Shown: positions 8,515 through 17,534 of the stretch, piece after piece
Layout of the letters: each line of letters begins with the position of its first letter
How positions within the stretch are numbered: the stretch's first letter is position 1
Source of the DNA: JBCBTJ01 sp039818665
GTDB taxonomy: Bacteria > Pseudomonadota > Alphaproteobacteria > Caulobacterales > Hyphomonadaceae
NCBI GenBank assembly: GCA_039818665.1
Contig: JBCBTJ010000012.1
Coordinates: 1 to 63,270 of the forward strand
Length of the DNA: 63,270 bases
Direction of reading: 5' to 3'
Made by a program: the position numbers and the translations under genes
Notes under the pieces: model-generated
The model's input: the letters and a program-made list of their open reading frames with translations, nothing else
What the model was told of the DNA's origin: nothing
Databases searched by the model: none

Positions 8515-9365
8515 GCCGCGGCGTCCATGGTCTGGGCGTTCTGTTCGAAGATCGCGAGAAACGTCTCGGGCTCCGGGCGAACGCGATAATTGTCGGTTTC
8601 GTCGAGGAAGAGGATGCGGCCGTCGGCGTCGGCGGCGACAACGGTCGGCAGGACCGTGTCCACGCCGTAACCCATGGCGTCGACGCCTGCGGGCACGCCG
8701 CCTTCTGCCGCGATGCCGAGCGCCCGCGCCGCCTTCAAATCGCGGTCGACCAGGAAGCGAAACGGCACGTCGAACTTCTTCGCCAGCTTGGCCGTCTCGC
8801 CGGCCGGCTGCGGGCTCGCGAGCACCACCTCCACACCCATGCCGGCGAGGCGCTTATAGGCGGCGGCCACTTCTTTGATCTGCGCCATGCAAAGCGGGCA
8901 CCAATTGCCGCGATAGAACAAAAAGAGCGCCGGCCGCCCGCGGAACGCGCTGGAGGCGACCTCTGCGCCATCGGCCTCTTCGAGCGTGAAGTCCGGCAAG
9001 GTCTCGCCTGGCTGCAAGGCCGCGTTCCGGCCGCGCCCGAACCGCGAATAGACGAACACGTACCAGACCAGCGCGGCAAAACTCCCAACCGCCAAGGCGA
9101 CGGGCAGCACGCCGGCGAAACCCACCAGCGTCAACGCTACGCCGATCGCGGCGGCGGCCAGCGCGCTCGGCAAGTTCGCCGAGGTCCGCGCCGTGCCTTC
9201 CGTCGCCATGACGTAGCTCACAAAGGCCGGCAAAGGCGCGGCCGCCAGCGCGACGCCGGCCCAAGCCAAAGGCTCGCCGCCCGTGGCGGCCTGATACAGC
9301 GCAAAAACCGCGACGCCGGACAAGACGACCAATGCCGGCGTCAAAAGCAGGGATTTCCATCGCAT
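8511..9365 (-). CDS. membrane-anchored peroxiredoxin/AhpC-TSA-like redoxin
   Basis: A 284-residue protein with about four hydrophobic helices in the first 110 residues, then a redoxin domain. The motif NWCPLCMAQIKE gives a CxxC pair in a thioredoxin-fold context, preceded by FRGRPALFLFYRG. An AhpC/TSA-like reductase or peroxidase tethered to the membrane is likely. I chose the ATG at 9365 because GGAG lies seven bases upstream; a GTG at 9395 is possible. The stop overlaps the start of the CqsA-like gene, an unusual pairing. Confidence 0.8.
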   Translation of the reverse strand: MRWKSLLLTPALVVLSGVAVFALYQAATGGEPLAWAGVALAAAPLPAFVSYVMATEGTARTSANLPSALAAAAIGVALTLVGFAGVLPVALAVGSFAALVWYVFVYSRFGRGRNAALQPGETLPDFTLEEADGAEVASSAFRGRPALFLFYRGNWCPLCMAQIKEVAAAYKRLAGMGVEVVLASPQPAGETAKLAKKFDVPFRFLVDRDLKAARALGIAAEGGVPAGVDAMGYGVDTVLPTVVAADADGRILFLDETDNYRVRPEPETFLAIFEQNAQTMDAAA

Positions 9366-9484
9366 CGCGGCGCTCCATAGGCGATTGGCTTTCACGACGG
9401 ACAGATGCGCCCTCGCCCAGTGGCTGCAATGGCGTTAACTTGAGTGTGACCGCGCGTGACGCGCCGGAGACAGGGAGCCTCGCC

Positions 9485-9898
9485 ATGGCGAAGAAAAGCT
9501 GGGAGGAGAAGCTCGCGACCGGCGGGCCGCACGAGGTCAAAACCGCGCCGAAGAACTTCGCCGACATCAAAGCCGGCCAAACCATGCTCATCCCGTCCAG
9601 CGCTCAACTGGTCGACGCGGTCGAGAGCCTGCCGGCCGGCGCCTCGCTCAATATGAAAGAGCTGCGCGCAAAACTCGCCGAAGGCGCAGGCGCCGAGATC
9701 GCCTGCCCGGTCTGCACCGGCATCCAGCTGCGCATCGTCGCCGAAGTGGCCAACGCTAAGCTTGAAGCCGGCGTCGCACCAGATGAGGTAACGCCCGTCT
9801 GGCGGGTCATCGAGCCTGGCGCGCCGATCACCAAGAAACTCGAAGCCGGCCCGGAGCGGTTCATGGCGCTGCGCCGCGCCGAAGGTCTGAGCGCTTAA
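9485..9898 (+). CDS. MGMT-like small protein (alkyltransferase-like fold)
   Basis: A 137-residue protein beginning MAKKSWEEKL. The overall pattern, including LVDAVESLPAGASLNMKELRAKLA and IACPVCTGIQLRI, resembles short proteins annotated as MGMT family, which share the winged-helix part of methylguanine methyltransferases. The canonical PCHRV active-site motif is absent; a CPVC pair occupies a comparable region, so repair activity is doubtful. The start has AGGGAG upstream. It is followed seven bases later by a glycosyltransferase gene, so the two are probably co-transcribed. Confidence 0.6.
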   Translation: MAKKSWEEKLATGGPHEVKTAPKNFADIKAGQTMLIPSSAQLVDAVESLPAGASLNMKELRAKLAEGAGAEIACPVCTGIQLRIVAEVANAKLEAGVAPDEVTPVWRVIEPGAPITKKLEAGPERFMALRRAEGLSA

Positions 9899-9904
9899 GG
9901 CGCC

Positions 9905-10648
9905 GTGGCCGCGCCGCGCCTCTCCATCATCATCCCCGCCCTGAATGAGGAGGCCGCGCTCCCGGCCACGCTGGCGCGCCTCGCCGCGCTAGACCCCGCC
10001 CCCCACGAAATCCTCCTCGTCGACGGCGGCTCGACCGATCGCACCACGGCGCTCGCACGCGAGGCAGGCCTCACCGTTCTCAACCACGCGCCGCCCGGCC
10101 GCGCCGGCCAAATGAACGCCGGCGCCGCAAGCGCCACAGGCGATCATCTCGCTTTCCTGCACGCCGACACGCTGCCCCCGATCGACCTCGCCGCCACGAT
10201 CGCCCGAACCCTCGCCAACCCGCGCACCGCTTGCGCCGGCTTCGTCTCCGTCATGCGCGGCCCCCGCCAAACCCGCTGGCTCACCACCACCCACAATTTC
10301 ATCAAGACCTGGTACGCCCCCCTCCTCTTCCGCCCGATCTCATTCGCGCGCGGCGCGCGGCTCCTGTTCGGCGACCAACTAATCTTCTGCCGCGCCGGCG
10401 ACTTCCGCGCGATCGGCGGTTTCGACCCGAACCAATCCATAATGGAAGAAGCCGACTTCATCTTGCGCATGGTCCGCGCCGGACGGGGCCGCGTCCGCCA
10501 GACTCCCCGCCTGGTCCACTCCTCCGACCGCCGCGTCGCGAAATGGGGCGGTCTACGCGCCAATCTCCGCTACATTGAAGTGGGCGTGAAGTGGGGCCTC
10601 GGCGCAGACTCGTCCCGGCTGGCCGCGCGCTATGAGGACGTGCGCTAA
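9905..10648 (+). CDS. family 2 glycosyltransferase (TIGR04283-like)
   Basis: A 247-residue GT-A glycosyltransferase. LSIIIPALNEEAALPATL starts the nucleotide-sugar fold, VDGGSTDRT follows, then RAGQMNAGAASATGDHLAFLHADT carries the DxD-like site. This arrangement matches the rSAM/selenodomain-associated transferase 2 family (TIGR04283). Translation starts with GTG at 9905, seven bases after the upstream gene. The stop overlaps the stop of recQ on the other strand (CTAA at 10645-10648). The acceptor is unknown. Confidence 0.83.
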   Translation: MAAPRLSIIIPALNEEAALPATLARLAALDPAPHEILLVDGGSTDRTTALAREAGLTVLNHAPPGRAGQMNAGAASATGDHLAFLHADTLPPIDLAATIARTLANPRTACAGFVSVMRGPRQTRWLTTTHNFIKTWYAPLLFRPISFARGARLLFGDQLIFCRAGDFRAIGGFDPNQSIMEEADFILRMVRAGRGRVRQTPRLVHSSDRRVAKWGGLRANLRYIEVGVKWGLGADSSRLAARYEDVR

Positions 10649-12471
10649 GCGGCTTTCGCCACGATCCTCAGCACGTCCTCGCCATGGCGTTCGGCCTTTT
10701 TCTCGCCGACGCCGGAGACTTCCAGCAGCGCCTGCAGCGACGCCGGTCGCTCAAGCGCGAGCATGATCAGGGTCTTATTGTCGAAGATGACATAGGGCGG
10801 CACGCCACGCTCGCGGGCAAGCTCGGTGCGCCAGGCGCGCAAGGCTTCGAACACAGGTTGCGCCTCGGCCGGCATGTCGGCGAGCGCGTCCTCGGCCGCC
10901 GCCCGGCGCGTACGCTTGCGCTTCTTAGCCGGATCCTCGCGCAAGACGACCCGCCGCTCGCCGCGGAACAGCGCTTTGGCGGCGTCCGCGTCCGGCGCGA
11001 CGATCACCGGCCGCATGGCGTCGCCGCCTTCGGCGAGCAGCCCCGAAAACAAAAGCTCGTCGAACACCGCGTTCCAGCCCTGTTTCGGCAGGTCTTCGCC
11101 GATCCCATAGGTGGAGAGCGCCGAAAGGTCCTCGTCGAAGCCGTCCTTGGCCTCGCCGCGCAGATGTACGATCAGCCGTCCCCGCCCGATCCGCTGGCCG
11201 CAACGAAGCACCGCCGAGACCGCTTTCTGCGCCAGCTCGGTCGCGTCGAACCCGTCCCCCGTCTCGCGCGTGCAGACATCGCAAACGCCGCAGGGCGCGA
11301 CATCGGCCTCGCCGAAATAGGTCCGCACCGCCGCGCGCCGGCACTGATCCCCATTAAAGAAGGCGAAGAGCTGGCGGGTCTTGTTGATCTGGACCTGCTT
11401 CACTTCGTCGGCCGCGTCGCTCTCATAGGTCCAGGACAGCGAGCGCCGCATGTCCGCCGGGCCGTAGAGCGCCACGCCCTCGGCCGGCTCGCCGTCGCGA
11501 CCCGCCCGCCCGACCTCCTGCCAATAGGCCTCGATCGTCTTCGGCGGGTCGGCGTGGATGACAAAGCGGACATCCGGCTTGTCGACCCCCATGCCGAAGG
11601 CGACGGTGGCGCACATGACGAGGCCGTCCTCTAAGAGGAACCGCCGCTGGCGCGCGGCGCGGTCTTCAGCCTCAAGGCCCGCATGGTAGGCGAGCGCCGG
11701 GCATCCCGCCCGCGTGAGACTGTCTGCAAGTTGCTCCGTCGCGTCCCGCGTGGCGGCATAGACGATGCCGGACTGGCCGCGGCGCGCCTTGACGAGCGAG
11801 ACCACTCGGTCGGCGCGGTTGCCAGCCTTGGGTTCGGCTGCGAGCGTCAAACTCGGCCGGTCGAAGCTCGCCACATGGACGGCCGGTTCGGTGAGCTGGA
11901 GCTGCGCGACGATATCGTCCCGCGTGCGCTGGTCGGCCGTGGCGGTGACGGCGAGGCGCGGGACGCCGGGGAACAGCTCCTTCAGCCGTCCGAGCGCGCG
12001 ATAATCGGGCCGAAAATCGTGGCCCCATTGGCTGACGCAGTGGGCCTCGTCCACGGCGATGAGCGACAGCTCCAAGCCCTGCAGCCGTCGGCCAAGCCCG
12101 TTGGCCAGCGCTTCGGGCGAGACATAGAGCATGTCCATCGACCCGGCCCGGGCCGCCTCTAGCGCGACGTCGCGCGCCTCATAGCTCATGGAGCTGTCCA
12201 GCCGTTCGGCGGCGACGCCCAGCTCTTTCAGCGCGTCCACCTGATCGGCCATGAGCGCGATGAGCGGGCTCACCACGATGGCGACGCCAGGCCGAAGCTG
12301 CGCCGGAATCTGGTAGCAAAGCGACTTGCCCCCGCCGGTCGGCAGCACAGCGAGCGCGTCGCGGCCAGCCAAAGCGTCGGCGATCACGTCCTCCTGCAAG
12401 CCGCGAAAGGCGTCATAGCCATAGACGCGCTGGAGCAGATCGCGAGCGTCGGAGAGTGTGGGCGCGGACAT
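10645..12471 (-). CDS. recQ: ATP-dependent DNA helicase RecQ
   Basis: A 608-residue superfamily 2 helicase with the complete RecQ layout. Walker A is LPTGGGKSLCYQ at about 40-51 and the DEAH box is AVDEAHCVSQWGHDFRP. The helicase C domain contains ATVAFGMGVDKPDVRFVIH and QEVGRAGRDG. The zinc-binding cysteines are CRRAA and CGVCDVC. A C-terminal HRDC domain is visible (YVIFDNKTLIMLA). It unwinds DNA 3'-5' in recombination and fork repair. No SOS operator was seen upstream. It is convergent with the GT2 gene. Confidence 0.96.
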   Translation of the reverse strand: MSAPTLSDARDLLQRVYGYDAFRGLQEDVIADALAGRDALAVLPTGGGKSLCYQIPAQLRPGVAIVVSPLIALMADQVDALKELGVAAERLDSSMSYEARDVALEAARAGSMDMLYVSPEALANGLGRRLQGLELSLIAVDEAHCVSQWGHDFRPDYRALGRLKELFPGVPRLAVTATADQRTRDDIVAQLQLTEPAVHVASFDRPSLTLAAEPKAGNRADRVVSLVKARRGQSGIVYAATRDATEQLADSLTRAGCPALAYHAGLEAEDRAARQRRFLLEDGLVMCATVAFGMGVDKPDVRFVIHADPPKTIEAYWQEVGRAGRDGEPAEGVALYGPADMRRSLSWTYESDAADEVKQVQINKTRQLFAFFNGDQCRRAAVRTYFGEADVAPCGVCDVCTRETGDGFDATELAQKAVSAVLRCGQRIGRGRLIVHLRGEAKDGFDEDLSALSTYGIGEDLPKQGWNAVFDELLFSGLLAEGGDAMRPVIVAPDADAAKALFRGERRVVLREDPAKKRKRTRRAAAEDALADMPAEAQPVFEALRAWRTELARERGVPPYVIFDNKTLIMLALERPASLQALLEVSGVGEKKAERHGEDVLRIVAKAA

Positions 12472-12526
12472 GGGGCGGAAGGTCGCCGGATTCGGCGCTT
12501 GAGGGGTAGTGGCTACCCGCGCCCCC

Positions 12527-14371
12527 CTACCCCGCCAGCGTCTCCGCGATGTAGGCGTCCACCTGCGCCTCTAAGACAGCGAGCGGCACCGGGCCATTGC
12601 GCAGCACCACTTCGTGGAACTCGCGAATGTCATAGGCCTCGCCGAGCGCGTCTTCAGCTCTTGAACGCAGCTCCAGGATCTTCAGCATGCCGATCTTATA
12701 GGCCGTCGCCTGGCCAGGCATGACCAAGTAGCGCTCGATCGCTTTGACCGCGTCGCCCTCCGGGTTCGGCGTGTTCTCAACGAGATAGGCGATCGCCTCC
12801 TCGCGGGTCCAACGTTTGTGGTGGAGGCCCGTGTCGACAACAAGCCGCGCCGCGCGCCAGAGCTCCATGGCGAGGCGGCCGAAGTCCGAATACGGATCTT
12901 CATAGAAGCCGTACTCCTTAGGCAGGTATTCGCAATAAAGCCCCCAGCCTTCAGAATACGCCGTGATGCCGGAGAAGCGCCGGAAGGCCGGCACATCTTC
13001 CAGCTCTTGCTGGATGGCGATCTGCATATGATGGCCCGGCACCGCCTCATGATAGGCGAGCGCTTCAGCCTGATAGGTCGGCATCTGCGCCATGTCGAAG
13101 AGATTGGCGTAGTAGATGCCGGGCCGCGATCCGTCGGCCGCGGGGCGCTGATAGAAGGCCTTGCCGGCCGCCCGCTCTCGGAAGGGCTCGACCCGCTTCA
13201 CAATGAGGTCGGCTTTGGGCTTGGTGATGAACAGCTCATCGATGCGGGCGTTCATGCCGTCGATATAGCCCTGGGCGAGGGCGAGATATTCCGCCCGGCC
13301 TTCCTCCGTCGACGGCAGAGTGAATTGCGGATCGGTCCGCAGAAAGACGAAAAAGTCCTGCAGCGAACCTTCGAACGCCACAGTCTCCATGATGGCGCGC
13401 ATTTCTTCATGGATGCGCGCGACTTCGGAGAGGCCAAGCTCGTGAATCTCGTCTGCGGTCAGATCGGTCGTCGTATAGCGCTTCAACTGCGAAGCGTAAT
13501 AGGCCTCGCCGCCGGGCAGCTTCCAAACCCCGTCCTCGTCTTTCGCGGTCTCGGCGTGGCGCTCCAGCATGGCGATGACGCGCTCATAGGCCGGCTGCAC
13601 CACATCGGTCAGCGCCGTCGTCGCCTCGCCGATCAGGCGCGCGCGGTCCTCGTCGGAGATATCGAGCGCCGCGACCTTGCCCGTGAAATCGGCGAGCAGC
13701 GCGGAGGGCTCGCCCGCCTCGAACGGCGCGCCGGAGATGATGTTCCGGCTTGTCTGCAGCATCAGCGGATAGGACCAATCCGGCGGCGCAATGCCATCGG
13801 CGACCTGCTGCTCGGCGATCGCAATGTGCTGGTCCATCTTCGCGCCGAATCCGTTGAGGCGCGCAATATAGTCTTCGGCGTGCTCCAGCCGCGCCACGCG
13901 GTGCTGATTGATCAGGAAGGCGGGCATCGAAGAGTGCGGCGCGCGGAACTGGTGGAACTCGTACCAATGGTTCCGAAACGCGAAGCGCTCGGCCTCGCTT
14001 TCGCGCTGATAGACGAAGATATCGTAAGAGAGCTTCGAGGGGTTTGACAGCGCGTCATAGTCGAAGGTCTCACGCATCTCCGCCAGCGCCGCTTGGCGCA
14101 GTTCGTGTCCCTCTACGTCGTAGGCGTCGGAACTGTCGTTCCACTGATCGTAGTTCGTCCTCCGCCCGAGAAAGGTCTGCCATTCCGGCGAGCGGGCGAC
14201 CTGGGCCTCGAAATAGGCTTCGAACCACTCCGACAGCGCCTGGTCTTGGGACTGAACCGCCGCGGGCTCGATCCTTGTCGGCGCGGTGTCGGCCGACGGC
14301 GCCTGAGCGGGCTGGCCGCAGGCGGCGAACAGAGCGATGGGCGCGGCGGCGAGCGCGAGGCGGTGAAGCAT
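12527..14371 (-). CDS. DUF885 family lipoprotein, putative metallopeptidase
   Basis: A 614-residue protein with a lipoprotein signal (MLHRLALAAAPIALFAACG, lipobox FAAC) and the DUF885 fold. The motif YHEAVPGHHMQ matches the conserved HExxxGHH of this family, which probably binds zinc; a downstream SEGWGLYCEYL block supplies further conserved residues. The frame opens 13 codons earlier, but the ATG at 14371 gives a proper signal. Likely envelope location. A short hairpin (GGGTAG/CTACCC, 12504-12518) lies between its stop and recQ without a U-tract. Confidence 0.88.
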   Translation of the reverse strand: MLHRLALAAAPIALFAACGQPAQAPSADTAPTRIEPAAVQSQDQALSEWFEAYFEAQVARSPEWQTFLGRRTNYDQWNDSSDAYDVEGHELRQAALAEMRETFDYDALSNPSKLSYDIFVYQRESEAERFAFRNHWYEFHQFRAPHSSMPAFLINQHRVARLEHAEDYIARLNGFGAKMDQHIAIAEQQVADGIAPPDWSYPLMLQTSRNIISGAPFEAGEPSALLADFTGKVAALDISDEDRARLIGEATTALTDVVQPAYERVIAMLERHAETAKDEDGVWKLPGGEAYYASQLKRYTTTDLTADEIHELGLSEVARIHEEMRAIMETVAFEGSLQDFFVFLRTDPQFTLPSTEEGRAEYLALAQGYIDGMNARIDELFITKPKADLIVKRVEPFRERAAGKAFYQRPAADGSRPGIYYANLFDMAQMPTYQAEALAYHEAVPGHHMQIAIQQELEDVPAFRRFSGITAYSEGWGLYCEYLPKEYGFYEDPYSDFGRLAMELWRAARLVVDTGLHHKRWTREEAIAYLVENTPNPEGDAVKAIERYLVMPGQATAYKIGMLKILELRSRAEDALGEAYDIREFHEVVLRNGPVPLAVLEAQVDAYIAETLAG

Positions 14372-14494
14372 GGCGGAACGTCCTATTCGGCTGAACCGCG
14401 TACGTATCAACCTGATCGACCTATGATGTCGAGGCGGCGCGACCTCGATCGCTGCAATTGGCGGAAAATTCGCCCTTTGCTTGGCGGTCCGGCT

Positions 14495-15550
14495 CTAATG
14501 GAGCCGCGCGTCGCTCCGCCGGCGTTTGTCGTCTCGGGCGACGGCGCGCGCGGCGATCGCCTCCATGACCGGTGCGAAGCCAGCGCGGACCGCACGCACC
14601 AAGATCCGGCTGCGCCCGATCACCGGGATCCGGCGGACCCGCGGCGCGACCAAGCCGACGTCGTGCCGCCACCCCAGATTTCTCAAGCGCCGGCGGACAG
14701 GTCCATCCACTTTCAGCCCCCATTTGTCATGGAAGTGCTGAAGGCTGCGGCGCTGCCACTGCGGCGACCAGCGCAGGACAAAGAAGGCCCGATCCTCCTC
14801 GGTCAGCGGGTTATGGCTGTCCGGATATAGGTATGTGACCACGGCGGCCGGCTCGAAAACGATCTTCTCGCCGGCCTCGCGCACCGACAGCGAAGTATCG
14901 AAATGATCCCGCGTCGCGATCATGCGCGCGTCGAAGGGTCCGATTTTGTCGAAGAGGTCTCGCCGCACCAAAAAACAATGAGACTCAAAGGCCTGCACGT
15001 CCTCGCGTTGCAGCTCATCCGCGACGTCCTCCACCATCTTATGATGATGGCGCATGTGGTCTTGCAAAGTGCGCTCGCCATGGGCGGTCGCAAAGAATCG
15101 GTCTTCGTCGTCGGTGTAAGAGCCGCCCGCGAAGTGGACCTTTTGATGCAACGGCTCGCTCTCGCAAATCAGCGGCGTCACGATCGCCGCGCCCGTCTCA
15201 TCCGCGCACTGGACAAAGGCTTCAAGCCAGCCCGGCGCGACCATCATGTCGTTCTCGATAAAGACGGCGTAGTCGGTCGTGATGTGTTCGAGAGCCAAGT
15301 TGCGCGCCTCGTTCGGCGACAAATAGTGATCCACGCGAATATACCGAAATCCGCGCTCGGCCGCCTGGTCGGCGAGCCAGCCCGCAACCTCCGCCGGCGC
15401 GCCGGCGTCGACATAGATCAGCTCGTACGCGTCCGGCGTGTGCTCAAAGATCTCTTCAAGGCATTTCCGCGCGACGCTGAACCGCTCGCGCGGCGTGACG
15501 ACAATGGTCGTCCGCGGCTCCGTAACCGGCTTCGCTAGATCCTCAGACAT
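14495..15550 (-). CDS. family 2 glycosyltransferase
   Basis: A 351-residue GT-A type glycosyltransferase. TTIVVTPRERF begins the Rossmann-like fold, SPNEARNLALEH follows, and YAVFIENDMMVAPGWLE contains the END acid motif. VRRDLFDKIGPFDARM is the usual acceptor-side block of GT2 enzymes. No membrane helix is evident. It stands alone on the minus strand and the sugar and acceptor are unknown. The start at 15550 has GGGGGGA upstream. Confidence 0.85.
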   Translation of the reverse strand: MSEDLAKPVTEPRTTIVVTPRERFSVARKCLEEIFEHTPDAYELIYVDAGAPAEVAGWLADQAAERGFRYIRVDHYLSPNEARNLALEHITTDYAVFIENDMMVAPGWLEAFVQCADETGAAIVTPLICESEPLHQKVHFAGGSYTDDEDRFFATAHGERTLQDHMRHHHKMVEDVADELQREDVQAFESHCFLVRRDLFDKIGPFDARMIATRDHFDTSLSVREAGEKIVFEPAAVVTYLYPDSHNPLTEEDRAFFVLRWSPQWQRRSLQHFHDKWGLKVDGPVRRRLRNLGWRHDVGLVAPRVRRIPVIGRSRILVRAVRAGFAPVMEAIAARAVARDDKRRRSDARLH

Positions 15551-15648
15551 CGACCCGTCCCCCCGTCCCAGACCGCTTTATGCGGTCGTTGAACCGTTTT
15601 TGGCGGAGAGTACGATAATGCGGCGCGCCCTTATTGAACACTCGCCGA

Positions 15649-15669
15649 CAGGCGAATCGAGTTCGCCTG
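15649..15669 (-). terminator. hairpin downstream of the biotin carrier gene
   Basis: CAGGCGAA and TTCGCCTG form an 8-bp perfect stem with a 5-base loop, beginning 22 bases past the stop of the biotin carrier gene. There is no U-tract in the direction of that gene, so it is a weak candidate for a terminator or RNA stabiliser. A second small hairpin (GACCGC/GCGGTC) lies at 15571-15587. The rest of the 141-base gap shows nothing recognisable. Confidence 0.3.
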
Positions 15670-15691
15670 ATCGTATCGGCCGAACCGCGGC

Positions 15692-15907
15692 TCAGTCGAT
15701 CTCGGCCGCAACAAAGTCCTCTTCCAGAACGTCGCCCTCCGACACATTGAGCGCCGTGACCGTTCCCGCGGCCGGCGCGTCATAGGGCACCTCCATCTTC
15801 ATCACTTCCATGATGAAAAGCGTCTGGCCCTCTTCGACCTGGTCGCCCTGTTTCACGAGCACTTTCCAGACCGATCCACCGGTTTCGAGTTCGATTTTCG
15901 TCGCCAT
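15692..15907 (-). CDS. stand-alone biotin carboxyl carrier protein
   Basis: A 71-residue minimal biotinyl domain. The biotin attachment site is EVMKMEV, with the central lysine carrying biotin, and the flanking GDQVEEGQTLFIMEVMK and GTVTALNVSEGD strands complete the hammerhead fold. The ATG at 15907 has AGGAG upstream. It follows the carboxyltransferase gene by 11 bases, so both belong to one acyl-CoA carboxylase. A biotin carboxylase subunit is not encoded in this window and must be elsewhere. Confidence 0.92.
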   Translation of the reverse strand: MATKIELETGGSVWKVLVKQGDQVEEGQTLFIMEVMKMEVPYDAPAAGTVTALNVSEGDVLEEDFVAAEID

Positions 15908-15918
15908 GGCTTGTCTCC

Positions 15919-17472
15919 TCAGGGCCGGACGGAAAAGGCGCTGGGGCCCACGAGCGGCGGCAGCAGCGGTTGGATCCGGTCCACCCAACGGCACAGCATG
16001 GGCCGGGTTTCCCGGGGATCGATCAGTTCGTGGACGGAGAAAGCCTCAGCCCGTGGAAACGGCGATTGGCGCTTGGCCAGCATCTCTTCGAGCTCTTTCC
16101 GCTTGGCGTCCGGGTCCTCGGCGGCCGCGATCTCGCGGTGGAACGCCACCGCAACGCCGCCCTCGACCGGCAGCGGCCCGCTCTCAGCGGACGGCCAGGC
16201 CAGCACATACCCTTCCGGCCCGTAATGGGCCGCTTGCGCCACGCCGAAGGACCGGCGCACCATGACCGAGGCCCACGGCACGGTCGTCAGCGCCGCGGTC
16301 AGCACCGCATTCGCGCCGTGCCGGATCGTCGCCTCCTGTTCCGCCTTGGAGCCGATCATAAAGCCCGGCTCATCGACAAAGCTGACAATCGGCAGATGAA
16401 AGGTCTGGCACATCTCCATGAATCGCCGCGCCTTTTGCGCGCCATCGGCGGTCATCGAGCCGGCGAGGAACTTTCCGTCATTCGCCCAAACGCCCACCGC
16501 TTGTCCGTTGAGCCGGGCGAGCCCCGTGATCTGGCTGCGCCCGTAGCCCTTGCCCATCTCAAAGAAGCTGTCCTGATCGAGGATCAGTTTCAGAGCCCGC
16601 CGCATGTCGAAGGCGCGCCGCCGCTCGCGCGGCACGATGTCGATCAGCGCCTCTTCCTGGCGGTCGACCGGATCGTCTTGCGGCCCGATCGGCGGCAGCT
16701 CCCAAACATGGTCCGGCAAGTAGGAGAGGAAGCGCCGGATCTGCGCCAAGGCATCCGGCTCGTCTTCGCTCGCATTGTCGACCGTGCCGTTCTTGGTGTG
16801 CACCGCCGCGCCGCCGAGCTCTTCCTTGGTCTTTTTCTCGCCCATGGCGCGTTCGACCACGGCCGGACCAGCTGTTAGCACTTGGGCCGTCGACTTGGAC
16901 ATGACCGAGAAGTGCGACGCGACCAGCCGCCCGGCGGGCAGCCCCGCCACCGCGCCCATGGCCGCTGTCGCCACCGGCACAGTCGCCATCACTTGCGCGA
17001 CGGATTTGAACCGCGCCGTCGCAAAGACCGGCGCCGGCAAGCTCGGCCGGCCGGAGCCAGAGCCGCCGACGCTGCCGCCCGCGCCTTCATGCAAGCGGAT
17101 CAGCGGCAGCCGATACTGAATGGCGAGCTGTTCGGTGTAGACGCTCTTTCGCAGGCCCGCATCGGACGGCGAGCCGCCCTTCATGGTGAAGTCTTCGCCG
17201 CCGACAATGACGCGCCGCCCGTCGATCTTGCCGAAGCCGAGCACGAAATTCGCCGGCGAGAAGCTCTTTAGCTCGCCGTCTTCGCCGCGCTCGCTGGCGC
17301 CCGCGCCGACGCCAACCTCGTCCAGCGTGCCGGGATCGAGCAGGCCTTCGACCCGCTCGCGGATCGTCAGCCGGCCTTTCTCATGCTGCTTGGCGACGGC
17401 GTCCGCCCCGCCCTGCTCCAAGGCCAGCGCGCGGCGGCGTTTGATCTCGTCGGCTTCGGGTTCCCAGCTCAT
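15919..17472 (-). CDS. acyl-CoA carboxylase carboxyltransferase (beta) subunit
   Basis: A 517-residue carboxyltransferase of the propionyl/methylcrotonyl-CoA carboxylase beta type. N- and C-terminal crotonase-like halves are visible: IRLHEGAGGSVGG and FVDEPGFMIGSKAE are the two acyl-CoA/biotin oxyanion regions. The ATG at 17472 (MSWEPEADEIKRRR) opens the standard N terminus; the longer frame upstream lacks homology. Together with the biotin carrier downstream it should transfer a carboxyl group from biotin to an acyl-CoA. The acyl specificity cannot be decided. Confidence 0.9.
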   Translation of the reverse strand: MSWEPEADEIKRRRALALEQGGADAVAKQHEKGRLTIRERVEGLLDPGTLDEVGVGAGASERGEDGELKSFSPANFVLGFGKIDGRRVIVGGEDFTMKGGSPSDAGLRKSVYTEQLAIQYRLPLIRLHEGAGGSVGGSGSGRPSLPAPVFATARFKSVAQVMATVPVATAAMGAVAGLPAGRLVASHFSVMSKSTAQVLTAGPAVVERAMGEKKTKEELGGAAVHTKNGTVDNASEDEPDALAQIRRFLSYLPDHVWELPPIGPQDDPVDRQEEALIDIVPRERRRAFDMRRALKLILDQDSFFEMGKGYGRSQITGLARLNGQAVGVWANDGKFLAGSMTADGAQKARRFMEMCQTFHLPIVSFVDEPGFMIGSKAEQEATIRHGANAVLTAALTTVPWASVMVRRSFGVAQAAHYGPEGYVLAWPSAESGPLPVEGGVAVAFHREIAAAEDPDAKRKELEEMLAKRQSPFPRAEAFSVHELIDPRETRPMLCRWVDRIQPLLPPLVGPSAFSVRP

Positions 17473-17534
17473 GGGGTCATTTGCGGGCGCGCGCCGGCGA
17501 AAGTCAAAACCTGCCGTCGCGCCAACTCTTTCGC

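Noticed and set aside
12504..12518. Hairpin GGGTAG/CTACCC between the DUF885 gene and recQ
   Set aside because: Short stem and no U-tract on either side; not called as a terminator.
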